Below, one piece after another: positions 24,001 to 38,800 of a DNA stretch of 64,000 nt. The translations under genes and the position numbers were made by a program. Positions within the stretch are counted from its first letter, which is position 1; each line of letters begins with the position of its first letter. Below the pieces are notes generated by a model, which made no database searches, was not told where the DNA came from, and was given only the letters and a program-made list of their open reading frames with translations. Origin of the DNA: Megalonaias nervosa (lineage: Eukaryota; Mollusca; Bivalvia; Unionida; Unionidae). The DNA is taken from NCBI GenBank assembly GCA_016617855.1, contig JAECUM010011076.1:1-64000 (forward strand), written 5' to 3'.

Positions 24001-25084
24001 CAAAAAAAAAAATATAAAACAACTTACTCTACAGACAGCCATTACATCCAAACTGAGAGATGACAGGAAGTCTAAAATAACTGCTTGAAGTCTCCACAGT
24101 ACATCGTTATATTCCTGTAGCTGGTCACAGTGCCAGTGCAGCATTCACAAGATGTGTCCATCTCCAATGACACTATAGTACTGTCAAACGGAATAAGATT
24201 AGGCATGGACTGGCTTGCCTTACAGTGGCCAGAACAGTAGTTGTATGTAACAGACCTGGAGGACACACAGTTATTGATTTCCAGCACTTGAGTGGCTTGC
24301 CTCAGAGTACACGTTTCTGGAGAAAGAAAACAACAAAAAAGTAAAATCATAAATAATCATGGAGGATTTAATTTAGTTTTTCATGGGTAATAAATATAAA
24401 AAAATATAGCCAACACAAAAATAGTATTTCCTGTCGAGGTAAAACAGTATGACCTCACAAAAGATATTCACTTGGAATTGTCTTTTTACTCAAGAAGAAT
24501 TGCAAAAAATCCCCCCCCCACCACCGCAACCTTCATGGCTAAACTTCATTATGGGTCCCTCTCCCCATTAAAACTTGTTTGACAGAAGCTCGTGCCTCCA
24601 CTGGGCATTACCCCTCCCCCTGCTTGGGCAGTTGCTATGCCATTGGTTGACTCCAAAAAAATGAAATGTTGTCCCCACAAATATTTATGATTTTGCAGTA
24701 AATATAAACAAATAAGGGAATTAAAACATTTAATAGATAAACTAAAACCTTAAAAATGGAATAATTAAAGCTGTTCTTCTATTCACACATTATTTACCCC
24801 AGATATAACACAAATTATCAAATTAATATATTTGGTGAACAACAATTATGGAAAACATATAATTTTCAATCTGCAATGGATGTAACTATTTGCATTAAAA
24901 ATGATACCACAAAATATGGATAACAAGTACAAACATGAAATATGTATATAGAGTAGTTGAAGTATCTACTTTGGAAAACTGTCTAATATCAAATATTATG
25001 CATAAACAACATGTGTAAAAAGTCCAAAATTTCATACTGATACTTCTGTGACTAAAAGGAGTCAAAACTCTGGAAAACTGTGAC

Positions 25085-25175
<91 letters not shown>

Positions 25176-26690
25176 AAAGGTGCAAGACTTCAAAGTCATT
25201 CTTCCATGCACTAATAGAGAAAAATGTTGGTCTTTATTTATTTATATCTAATACTACCTTTTCCTCTTACTTTTCATGAAATATAAATATCTTGTTTTAA
25301 AAATTATATTAATTTTTATATTTTGCAAACTTGTATAGTTTTGTGTATTTTGGTCTTTATTACCTGTGTTATCATTGCATGTACAAGGCATTACTCTGGG
25401 GTTCCATTTCTAAAATTCCTATATGTAAATGAATTAATGAAGGCTTGTTAGGTTTAGGTGGCATGCATTGCTATGAAACCTTGTCAAATTTATATTGTTG
25501 TATTTTTGGCAGATAGTATTATATTTACTACATTATTACTTTCCTTGTCAGCTGCATAAGTCATATATGTTTACTCAGATGACTTTTTCCTAATCTAGTG
25601 TCTAAATAATTCATACTAAGTCATTTTCATTCCTCTCTTTTTGCTTTCTTTATTATCTGAGTACTGAAATAATAAAATACTCTTTAGAAACTCCAACATA
25701 TCAAAATGTGAGCCAATGTGCACAAAATAAGTAAACAACTATTTTCCATGGCTTTTAACCTAAACTCTGATTTAAGACACTGTCAAGAAATACCTCAAGG
25801 TAATTTAAGTGAGTATGGTTTCAAACTTGTTCAGAGTAGCATGGACATGATAGTGGTAAAATCTGCACAATTTTCAATCAGGACTAATTACATAATGCAA
25901 GTCTTTTGTTTTAGTGTAAATCCATGAGGAGTAATGAGAACAAGATTTATAAGATGGCCACTGTAGTTAATAAAGTCTTTATTGAGATAATGTAGGCCAT
26001 CAAAAGGAATTATATAATATGGGTAACATTAACAAATAATTAAGCCTATGAAAGAGTGAAAAGCAATCTACATAACAAATAATGTGATTTATCTTTATGT
26101 TTTACCAGAGTTTACATTACAAGAATCTTAGAGTACTTTTCTATGTTTTCATGCATCTAATAAAACTGTACATATCAAGTTGGAGGTACACTGATGTCTA
26201 TTTTGTAGGGCAAATAACTATTTCTCCTCTGAATGTTTTACAGAAAGATCTGAAGGTAAACACAGCTTATGATGCAGTTCGAAAGCCCTATGTTCACACA
26301 CAAAATGGCATTCCAGTTTAATATCACCTACACAAAAGATACCATGGTTATCTTGATTTTATGTGCATTTTCAGCCCTCTGGCATGACTACACAAGGTAA
26401 TTAACAGCCTAATTTGTCTCCAGCTGATTACAATACATGAAAGGTGCAAAATTCTCAGTAACATATACAGGTTGGTTGGAGGGTTTAGATAATGCTAGAT
26501 TGTACAGGATTAATAGGGCATAACTTGCAAGATATTGATATGTGCCAACATTTTTTATTATTACAAACAATATAGGCTTATACACAGTCATGTTCTTTAT
26601 TGTATGGATTATGATTATATATACTTACAGTAACCCCCAAATTGTGACTCAAGTTGTACATAGTCATGTTCTTTCATTGTAGGGAATATG

Positions 26691-26735
<45 letters not shown>

Positions 26736-29700
26736 TTACACTGACCCTAAGATGGTCACACTAGTTGCCATGTCATTAATCATTATTTTCATTCAGGATC
26801 TGCTGATATTATGGTGTTTTAGGCCCATGCTGATGCAACCATCTGCTCAAGCGAAGTACCATAAAACAATATCCATGATGACTGCCAAAGCAAACCAATT
26901 TTAAAGATTTGCAACATTTTAATGACTGACTAACTACATATGCCAATTACTTGTTGTGATACATTGATCACTTCCTTGATATAGTGGGACACATCAAGCT
27001 TGTCAGCAGTTATATTTGCAATGATGTTGATACAAGGCCCTAGATTCTGTAAGCAGTAAGTAAATGTATTTGTGTACTGATTTAGTTGGGTGTCTGTAAG
27101 CAGTGAGTGCATGTATCTACTTACTGCTCCAAGTTGTCTTTTTAAAATCTCAATGAAATTTGCTTTGAAGCCAGATAACTTTATACACATTTGAAGCCAT
27201 ATAACTTTATGCATAATTGATTTATGAATGCATCAATTATTGTTCATATTATTTGGTATGGTTATATCTGGCATAATGGCCTTATTTTGTGATAATTCAT
27301 AACATTTGCAGAGTAGATGTATAACACTGCATGTTGCAAATTCTTATACACATAAAATAAGAGAATCTTGATGTGACTGATGTTCTTCTGCCTGAAAAGA
27401 ATTTCAAGGAATCCATGACATTTTTAATTCTTCTGCCCTCTTCTCTTTACTGCTAGATAATGAATGATATAATATTCCTGAGAAACTCATACATGTCAAA
27501 TTTGGTAACAAAAATATTATCTTACATGTTTGAATTAACAGGCTTCCTAAATAAATGTGATTATGGTAAAAATTGTTGTCTTGGCCATTGACTTTGAATC
27601 TGATCTCATCAACTGAAGATCTATTAACTTAACTGCATGTCAATATACACCCATATACAAAGATTGGCTAAATTTTAATTGCTATTTTTTTTCAAAACAG
27701 ATTCTCTAAAATCTCCCAAGCTATTGGACTCAAAACACCATTCAAGATATCCTTCAGATGTGTCATCAAATTGGGTTGGATACAAATACATTCATTTGTA
27801 TAAGTAACTGTGTTCATAAGTTTAATGTAGTATAAAAATCCAAGGGACTACCTTTGACTAGATTCCAAGTCGAATTGGATCTGATTTTCAAACTCCTTTA
27901 TGAACAAGATGCATAATGATACATGTGTTGTATGTGAAAAGTGATGTCAATATGAAAAACTATTCAGGAGAACCAGCCAGATATCATAGAGGTGTCACTC
28001 TCATATAAGGCCTCTGCTTCTACAGCAGGAAAAAGGGTGATAATTTAAGAAAGAACTGAGTAAGAATAATATATACAGTACAAAAGGTGTAGCTAACGTT
28101 TATTTTCATTTAAAAATCACATAAATTAAGGTGATAAAACTTGTATTACTGTTATTTAAAATAATTCACAATAAACATCATTCACTAGGTTATTTATAAA
28201 CATTGTCAACCAAATCATGGTACAAAGTTTCTCAGCAATGACCATAGGATTCGCCATCTTTTCATCTAGTCCAATTGCTTTTACTTTTCCTTCTTAATCT
28301 ATAATGTCTGATAACAATTTGAAGTTTTTGCAGCAACTTATTTCTTCATTACCAACCATACCACTTTGAAATTAATTTGATGCTATTATGGAAAAGTCTG
28401 ACATCCATCTATCTATTACACAAAATCCTCAGAGCGTTTATGAATTAAGTGATCTTGTAGCAAGAGCAATCAATAATAGCCTGCTAGACTCTCATATGTA
28501 TGTGGTAATCAAAGAAGACTTTACATTTTAACATACCTATTTAACTTTATGGTGTTCAGACATCACAATTACTTGAAATGAACAATACTATGCTTCTCAG
28601 CTGTAAGCTTGTGTCACCATGATAATTACTGGTGGTGATAACAATGACCAAATATCGAAGTGACAAAATCTGACACTTACAAAACAGACAATAAATATTG
28701 AATGTCAGCTTATTTACCACTTTGTATGCATTAAAGTTAGTTAATTTACTTGTATGTTAAAATAAAGGTTGATGTGTTGAATTTAAAATCAAAACTATTC
28801 ATGAGATTTCCATTAGTAGACCCCAATATGTGGCTGCTTACGATGGGTAAATTGACCTGTTTACGCTATTCTTCTGACCAGGTTAGAGCAGTGATCATCC
28901 TAGCAAGGTACTTTGCCCACAGGCTCGCCAGTGCCAAAGGATTCTGTCCATAAATACCAAGTAGTTGCTGGTCAGGCTTGGGAATTCAAAAGAGGGACCA
29001 TTGTATAAAATCTTTGAGAGAAAACCACATGTCTATAAGACTATCTGTTCAAGGAAAGTAGCGATATCAATATTTTATGGATGTCTACAATGCAATCCAT
29101 CCATGAATTTTTGATCAACAGTATTTTAATTTAGGACCAACTACATACTATAAGAAGGTTGTTACTGAAAACCCCATGTCGCCATGACAAACTACTCTGG
29201 AGAAGTAGCAATAACAATATTTTCAAAAGCTCAATCACAGTAGACACAATAATCATCACCATTTTAATTAAACACAAACTATACATCATGAGAAGTCTTG
29301 CAGTGAATATACCATGCTGACCATCCTTGAGGAAAAGTAGTGATGGCAACATTTGTTTGATGGCTGCCATGCCATACTTTATGTCAAATCAGCACCTTTC
29401 TCATTTAGGACCAATAGAATGCCATATTTGGTAATATCCATGTCTATACTGATACATTTTTAAAGGAGTAGAAGTAAAAAGAATTGCAATATTACTGTCA
29501 TTACAGGCATGTTGAAAAGTGGACTGGCACAAGTTTCATTTAAAACCAATTAGACATTATTATGAAGAAAAAAGTGAGTACAATAATCCATTCTTCTGGA
29601 GTGTCAGTAACAAGATGTTAATCATTAGCATATAGCCAGTATTGTGCTGACATGCAATTAAATCCTAATTCATAGCCTAACATTCAAATGTAAGTTTATA

Positions 29701-32700
29701 TACTAATTAACGAGACTATAGTAACATTATTACACCTAATCATTCTGACAATTAAGGCATAAGTTAATAAGCATTATAAATAATATCAAGACAAACCTGT
29801 AGATGGAACACATTTGGGATGGCACATGTCTTGACCATATTCCAGTTCTTCACCATACTGCAATTTAAAGAAGTAAAAAAAAATCATACTTGAGCTAGAG
29901 GCATTTCATTGAACATAATTGCATCACATGCTTTTCAACCTTTCAGTCAAATGTGTGTATGAGAAACCTAAAACAGAAATAACTGCAGTTACTGAAGCAT
30001 GAATACAAATCAAACTTTCCTAATTATGGGATGGGGACATTATACTCACCAAGAATTAGTTACAAACAAAGCTGCTTGCCTCAATTGCGAATACTAATAT
30101 AGAAACTGAAATAAATATAAAACCTAAATAAAAGTCACTGAATCGTGAGGTTTCTGGAATGTATACGTAGTGGTCCGGTGTTATGCATGCATATTTGCAT
30201 GACTACATAGCTTGCAATGCCTCAGGATCTGACCTAATAGAAAAGTTACTGCAACATTTGGGTCACAAGAATTTACCTTTGTTGGTCTAGTGTTATGTAT
30301 ACACAAATTCCATCACTATGTATCTTACGATACCTGCGAATCTCATCAAACTGCAAACCTTAACTGAAGTGTAGCAGATAGAAGGACAGGTGGACAAGGA
30401 AAGATTATATCATCCTTCTATATTTGTGGTGGGGCATATCAATAAAGTAGGCTGACTCAATCAGACAATATTTTCCATAAGAGGTTGAAAAACAACAATG
30501 AAGAAAATGGGTGGCAGAGACACTGTGATTAGAAGATGGAAGAGTTTGACAAGAGGAGGCAATAAAAGCCAAATGCCAATAAAAAATGACACATATGAAA
30601 AGTTAGATACTTAACTTTTTCAGTAATTTCTTCTGCACAAATGGCTGCTTGCAATGAACATGCAAATTTTGTTTAACAATCCTTCCATTATTGAAGATGA
30701 ACACCTGCTGCTTAAAACATTATCAGCTTTGGGAGAAACATTTGAGAAATAAACACTAAAATATTCTTGGTTATATGCCCTAATTCTTAAACAAAAATGT
30801 ATTTTTATTGACACAGTGACTCCCTGGATTCATACTTTTACATGCCATAGGTAACATAGTATATACACACATTTCACTACACACATTGCTTGTCTAGTAG
30901 TTGTGGACTGATTAATACAACTCTAATTCAATTCCCATAGACCATAATGTCAGGTAAAGTCATAAACAAATATGCTTCATTCATAAGCTCATGTTCTATA
31001 AATTTTAACAGAATGCTTAACACCTATATCTTTCATATTTAATACATGTATTTTTGATATAGTATTTGCTGAGACTGCTATAATTCAAGACAATTTCTTA
31101 TGCATGACTTTTATTACTCCATATATTTCTCTTCACTTTGGTCTGATTGTTTTTAGATACGATGTTGAGAAGGATATCATTCTTGCAAAATATGGATAAA
31201 TAAACATAGTATTTGCCATTAGAGGCAATCACTGGACCTCAATATTCTACCACCCAGTGACTAGTTCCCTCATTGACAAGTTCTTTGTGGTGACTGACCT
31301 TGAAGCATAACAAGCATTCAAGATGAATACTTACTGAACATATTGGTGTAATGGTCATATCTGTACAGTCCATTTTCCCATCGATACACTGGCAGTACTG
31401 ACACCCTTTGACAATGGATTCACCATTCTACAGAAAATTAAAGAAAATAATTCCCTCCAGTTAATAATTTTAACTTAACACATTTGTAATATCCCTAATA
31501 GTTTGTAAAATATATTTTTGACCAATATCCAGCACTCATATATGGGAATGGACAGGATATCTGATATTTTACACAGAGTATCAAACAATGATATGTAAAG
31601 CAATATTTTCAAATACTTTATGATAATTTGTTGACTTTGGCTTCAAACTAGATCAGATTTATGTAATACACATCTCCACTCGCATACTCTCTTGGAAGTT
31701 TTCAATTGACCCAAAAATAAGTTTAGATTTGGACAATGTATACCTGCTACAGGAGACTAGTGGTGGTTGACAACAAGTATACTTGCTGCAGGGGACCAGT
31801 GGTGGTTGACAACATGTACACTTGATACACGGGACCAGTGGTGCTTGACAACATGTATACTCATGACCAGAGACCAGTGGTGATTGACATTGTGTATACT
31901 CACTTCAGGAGACCTGCAGTGGTCGACAATTTTTATATTAGCTACATGAGGAGTTGACCTTTTGATATACTTGCTATGCGAGACCAGTGCTGCTGGACAT
32001 TTTGTACACAAGCTACTGGGGAAAAGTGGTGGTTAATATTTTGAACACTACCTACAGGAGGACCAGTGGTTATAGACATTTGTTTGAAGAATGCCTTAAT
32101 ATTTTTAAATGATCTGATCTCCAGCAGTTATGATTAATACAACAAGTTCTAGGAGTTTTACTCTGTATTCTTGACTGCTTAGCTACATAAAAGTATATAA
32201 TTTGCACTCCTGAATATTTAGCTACATAAAAATGAATACTTCTATACCTTTCAGTTTTGAATGCTTAGCTACATATAAATGTATATTTTGTACTCTTGGC
32301 TGCACAGCTACATAAAAGTGTGTACTTTGTACTCTTTACTGCTTAGTTACATAAATCTATACTTTGTGCTCTTGACTGCTTAGCTAAATATATATGTGCC
32401 TCTGTAACTATACTAGACATACATAAACAAACACCTCAAGAAAGAACTTGTTAACTATACTTCCATCTCTTCAGAATATTGATAACTTGCCACATTAAAC
32501 CATCACATCTGATCAGGAAAGAACATATTCTTCCCAAATAAGGTCATTTTAAGTGCTTTTGTGATTGTTTCAGCACTCAGACATTGCCATTGCATGTGAT
32601 GATTGAGGACATGTTTTTCTGTATTCAGAAAGTTCCTTTGAATTGGTATTTATCATATAACTGATGGATTTGGTAACTAATTATGTACAAATAACCAGCT

Positions 32701-32764
32701 CAAACATTTTGCCAATACTTCAGCAAATGTCTGCACATATTAAACAGTGTATGATCCCTATATA

Positions 32765-32804
<40 letters not shown>

Positions 32805-35800
32805 TTTGTGCCAAGTGTCTAGAGAGTAATAAACACCATTATAGCAAACACACACTGTATAACTTACCTTCAGTGTTTTATTGTCATATTCACATCCACA
32901 TTCTAGCACACACTTGCCCCCTTGCATGATCATCTTGTCTGGGCACACACAACCTCCAACGACATATTCCATGCAGTCACTCATATCTGTGTTGAGTTCA
33001 TGGGTACATGTCTTGTTGTGACACTTTGTGTAGTTTGTCCACTCAAGTGGTGGTGCACAGTCTTCGAAAGGAAAATGTACATATAGAAGAATATGTTCTT
33101 TTTTAAATTCTGACATTGCACATTTTGTAACTACATGAAATACAACACAAGTGTTCCATATTTTGATATTGTCAGACATTATGGTTTTCCAAGCATCAAT
33201 CCTGAAAACTCAAATTCTGTTGCATGTGACAGCATCATTTCAATTAATATACATATGAACACAATTTTTAAAGTCTTAAGATTAACACGCACAACTTTTA
33301 TGACTGGTTTTATGCAGAGGTTGAGGGCAAAACTGACATGCTTTTTGAAGAAATGCTGCTGCCTCAAGTACATGTAGCTATGAATTGTCTGGTAGAAAAT
33401 AAGACTGAACTTACAAAACTGTATATTTTTTGTTATTTCAAGGAATATCCATGAAAAAATAAATCATAAGATTGTGTGCAAAATACACATTATCACTGAT
33501 ATTTAGTGAGAGAAAAATTTAAACAAAAGAGTGAACTAAACACATTGGAGAAACATGTATATAATGCTAAGTTCATACAAGAATTTACCCTGTGTTGATG
33601 GCAATGGTATGTTTATGCAACAGTCTTCCCTATCATCATGGGGATGGTTAGTTCATGTAAGGGTCTGCCCTGTCATGATGGTAATGGCAAGTTCATGTAA
33701 AAGTTGTCTACCCTGTCATGATTGTATAGGTAGGTTCATGCAAGAATTGTTTACCCTGTCATGATGGTGATGGTAAGTTCATGTAAGTGTCTCTTCTGTA
33801 ACGATGGTAATGGTAAGTTCACATAAGGGTCTACCCTTTCATGATGGTAATGGTAAGTTCATGTAAGAGTTGTCTACCCTGTCATGATGGTGATGGTAAG
33901 TACATGTAAGGTCTTCCCTGTCATGATGGTAATGGTAAGTTCATGTAAGAGTTGTATACCCTGTCATGACGGTGATGGAAAGTTCATGTAAGGGTCTACC
34001 CTGTCATGATGGTAATAGGAAGTTCATGTAAGAGTCTACCCTGTCATGATGGTAATGGTAGGTTCATGCAAGAGTTGTCTACCCTGTCATAATGGTGATG
34101 GTAAGCTCATGTAAGAGTCTATCCTGTCATTATGGTCATGGTAAGTTCATGTAAGGGTTTATCCTGTCATGATCGTAATGGTAGGTTCATGTAAGATTTG
34201 TATACCCTGTCATAATAGGATAGTAAGATTCTTGTAATGGTCTACCCTGTCATGCTGGTAATGGTAGGTTCATGTAAGACTTGTCTACCCTGTCATAATG
34301 GGATGGTAAGATTCATGTAATGGTCTACTCTGTCATGCTGGTAATGGTAGGTTCATGGAAGAGTTGTTTATCCTGTCATGATGGTGATGGTAAGTTCATG
34401 TAAAAGTTCTCTACCCTGTCATGATGGTGATGGTAAGTTCATATAAGGGTTTACCCTGTCATGATGGTAATGGTATGTTCATGTATGATTTGTCTACCCT
34501 GTCAAGATGGTAATGGTAAGTTCATGTAAGATTTGTATACCCTGTCATAATGGGATGGTAAGATTCATGCAATGGTCTGCCATGTCATGATGGTAATGGT
34601 AGGTTCATGTAAGAGTTGTCTACTCTGTCATGATGGTGATGGTAAGTTCATGTAAGGGTCTATCCTGTCATGATGGTCAAGGTACATTCAAGGGAGAGTA
34701 TACCCATGTAAGTAAGTGTTGTAGATTGACATAATTTTCATGAATGTTTTGATGACCATGCATACCAAGATGGAGGGAAATCTTTTTTGTATGTTCTCTA
34801 TACACATCTGAATGACCTTTAAATCTTTAGTCTTTATAATTGTACTTTCATCTATAATGATACAAAAAAATTCAAAATACTTACTTCCCATAACCAATAT
34901 ACATTTTGTCTCTAAAATTTTTACACGAGTACCACATTAAACTTTGTCAAACCTGATGTACTTATACAACACAATATTTACATTACTTTTGTCTTTTTTT
35001 GAGTAACATGTCTACCTAAAACATGTTTATCACCCCAGCATGTTAGAACTGTTCTTTTTAAACATATATAGTGCCTAGGGAAGGGAGTTTAAAAAAAAAA
35101 TATAAGCTATGCAATCTGAATACTCAAAGAATTCATATGGAAATATTACAGATCTCTAAACTGCATCTATAGGTGACTTTTCATGTTGAAAGTACCTTCC
35201 CAACATCCTAAGTATATTCAGTGAAATAGCACTTGTGCAGTGGTTACAGATACAATTAATAGTTCCACCATGTCAATCAACCCTACTCAGCAATTCTTTA
35301 TCTCTTCACCTTTCTACTAATAACCAAGCAACCATCTGCTGCATGGCATGAATGACTTCAGAGTATTACATATTATAGGTAAACATTTAGAAGCAACAGT
35401 CAGTAAGTTCTGGACCCACAACATTGACCAAAATGTAAAGAACATACATTAACTTTGAGCTTGGATGAGTCCACAACATTTGATTTGATTTTGCTCAGTT
35501 TTAAACGTTATCTTACTTTCATTATAAGCAATATGTCTGTAAAAATTATAATATTTGTACAATTAGTAAAGATTGTATTATACATGTGAATGTGGGCATG
35601 ACTTGGATCATACAGTGAGGTTATGAACTTCAATTCTCAAATGAGTTCCATCAAGGCAGATAAATGGATAAAGCTGATTACTTACAGCAGTCCCTCTCCA
35701 TACAAATATCTTCCTGTACCAGATCAATGGCAACACACTCCACTGCAGAAGTAGTGGCAGAAACAGTTCTTGACCTTTGTTTTGTACCTGCTCCACAGGT

Positions 35801-38800
35801 CTGACTGCATGAAGTCCATGCAGTCCATTGTCCAATTATACAAGTGGCTGGTAATATATAAAACAGAATTTACATTTACAACAGTCCAAAATTACTGAAA
35901 GAATCAATAAAGATACTAAAATAGATAATATTAATACATGATCTACCTGATATTTCAAATACTGTCCATGTTGAATAATAAAACTATAAACTACACTTTC
36001 AGACAAGTTGTTGTATAAACAGTCCTGGATAAATAGTGATATACTTATCTAACAATACAGATGTAAAGTGCTGGTAAATTAATTATCTGACAATGAATCC
36101 TAATGTTATGTTTCCATAAGATGCAAAAGGAATTAATATGCAAGTTGTCGGTGACTTTTACATCAGTTAAATGCAGAATATCTAAAGAATCCTCTCACAA
36201 GGTTTGAATCAACTTATTTAGACATTTTATGGCACTATGCATTTAATATGGCTAGTATTAGGCAACACAAGGCTAACAATCCAACTGTATCTGCCATTAA
36301 TGACATGCTCTAGGTGGCCAAAGACAACACAAATGAGATGTAATGTGCAGTAAGCAGTACACACAAATTTCGTCTTACTTATAAAGAACATGCAAAGCAG
36401 AGAGTGAAAGAGAGAATTTTAACTACCTTTTATTATTTTTTCAGCTGTACAAAGAATTATATGCAATTAACTGTTGCTTTCTGAGGTACCTGTAATTTTC
36501 GAAATTTTAACAGGATTATCATGACCCTCCAATCAAGATCTCAGTAAAGCAGTTGATATATTTCTACAAGTCAGAGCAATTTTCAGTAAGGAGTAATGAA
36601 ATGTCATGTACACATTACCCTTGATAACCAATACACAAAGGGGTCCAAAAACATAGAACACACTGTAAGTGAGAGTGTGAGTTATAGAGAAATCTCAACA
36701 AATTAGGTGGATACTTTCCCCTCTGGATGTCAAGAAAATGGGGGGTGGGGTGGGAAATAGGGTTATTTGATGGCTGAATACTCATTTTATAACTATGTTG
36801 GGAATAATTATCAATAAAGAGCTTTATCTAATGAAGTTGTTTGCATTTTTGTATCAGTTTCATTTGTATTTCGTGACACACAACCTCTTAAAAATAGTTA
36901 TCAATATGACTCAAAGAGGTTTCAACAACCATAATGTGTACATGAAAATATTGTGCATTACATCACTGTGGTCTTCATCAAATCTCAGTTTGTTTATTGT
37001 TTTATTATTGAATATTTATGTCATGATTTCATGGCAAGTAAAAGTGAAATTTCTCATCTTTGATGAAATCTCTGAGTGCCAATTCAGGAATTTAAGTTCG
37101 CTACAAAACTCAGATTTGACAACTCTAAGATGATCTTTTAAATAAGGTATTCAGTATTTTTCTGTAAGTGAGACCAATTTTTAATCAAGTGTATATTACG
37201 TAATGCTATTGTCAAGTTGGAAAACTTGCCTTTAAAAAGTTTAGAAGTGTGATGAGAGTTAGATGCAGTTATGATAAACATTATAGTGAATTAAAAAGTT
37301 TTAAGTACATTTGGACCTTAATTACTTCCAGTACCATTTTACAAACTGCAGTTCCAAAGCCCGTGAAGCTCAATGGCTTCTACCTATCTCTATTTGACAT
37401 AATCATTTAGGAGTTTTCTTTTCTTCAATTTCATGTGGCGATTACAACCATTTCTCCTGCCACGAGACATGCTCAGATCAACACATGATGTCAGATAAAT
37501 GTAACTGCTGCCCACTCTGCTCCTCCCCACCAAATTTGAATGTTCCTTTTATTCTTTTGTGCTATTTAAACATTTTTAAAAGTTTTATTGTCTCTTTCAT
37601 CTTGAACATGTCCTGTTTGTTGGATGTCATTTTTAGAAAATTCTATAAGCAACAACATGATCATGCAGACGTTTTGTATAAAAAAAAAAATGTGCAATTT
37701 AAAATATCTGTGGTAATTCTGTCAAATTCGTCTGGTTCCATGACAAACTCCATTGATTCTAATATAAAACCCTAATCCAAGTCAAACATGAATAAGCCAG
37801 TATTGGAATTTTACAGCAACAATCATATTTCCATATATTTACTATAAATATGTATTTTAAGGGTCACTTCCATAAGACTTACAGTAAAATTGTACAGGTT
37901 GGATGCATGAAAATTCTACAGAATAAAACTTCTGGTGTATTCCTATAAAGTCAGTCTGGTTTCTTGACCAGCTCCACTAAATCTAATATGAAGCCCAGAT
38001 CTGGACCAAACCCAGATAAATTGATTTCTGCATTTGATTCCAACAATTGTATTTTCATATTTTTTTTTTCTTTTATTCTTTAAGTCGATAAGTTAAGGGT
38101 CATTTTAGTTAAACTTATGGTAAAATCATAATTCTCTTCTGGATTATAGCCTCTGTACCAAAGCTTAGAGGACATCAATTATAATTTCTATGTAGGCTGA
38201 TGGTGCATGGAAAATTACAGACAATTCAGTAGACACACACATGTGCAAGAGTAATGGCAAAACATTTACTGTTGCAAGGATCATTATTGCATGGTCTTGA
38301 TTCAAATGTAATCTTGTCACAGTTTGAAGAGTTGGCTGCAACTATAAAACTTCTTGTTCTGGTCTGTGTGCCATCACCTCCACAGCTAGCACTGCAGCTT
38401 GACCAAGTAGACCATTGATTTACTGAACAGCCTGAAACATAAATCCAAGCAAAAGACTATCGCTCAGAGACTATAGGTGTACATTAGAACTGGCTGCAAT
38501 AGTCACATTTGTATAACACCCTTAACTTTTAAGAAAAATTGAATATCTCAAAAAAGTAAATCCCAGTTTTCCACATGATTATGTAACTTACTGTAATAAG
38601 TATACATTTTACACATGGAATCAATGCAAGATTATGTTTATCATGCAATATCACATGAAATCATGTACTGTTGATATCATAACCTTATCGTAAAGTCATA
38701 CTGTATAGTGCATTATTAAAGGACTTTGGAAATTGTAACAATTTACCAGTCTCAGACTGTGATCAAGAAAATAAATGCTGTTAAAATTTATTATTTGCTA

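Larger units (their letters stand above)
15121..30963. repeat. Large tandem duplication, copy 2
   Basis: The part 15889-30963 is directly seen to match 1-15120; 15121-15888 is assigned to this copy by inference because its counterpart would lie left of the window. Homology stops sharply after the shared text gtcaggtaaagtcata: copy 1 continues tatacactat, copy 2 continues aacaaatatg. The right edge falls in the intron between exons 31335 and 29857. Confidence 0.9.

Noticed and set aside
31757..32011. Histidine-rich minus frame (HVVNHHWSP repeats)
   Set aside because: Direct translation of a 39-bp minisatellite; no splice or start context.
33560..34690. CRISPR-like appearance of regularly spaced repeats
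   Set aside because: No unique spacers: the whole unit repeats, in an intron of an animal gene. The same applies to the 26-, 36- and 38-bp arrays.
35608..35835. 75-codon minus frame
   Set aside because: Shadow frame of the TSP1 exon 35847-35686.
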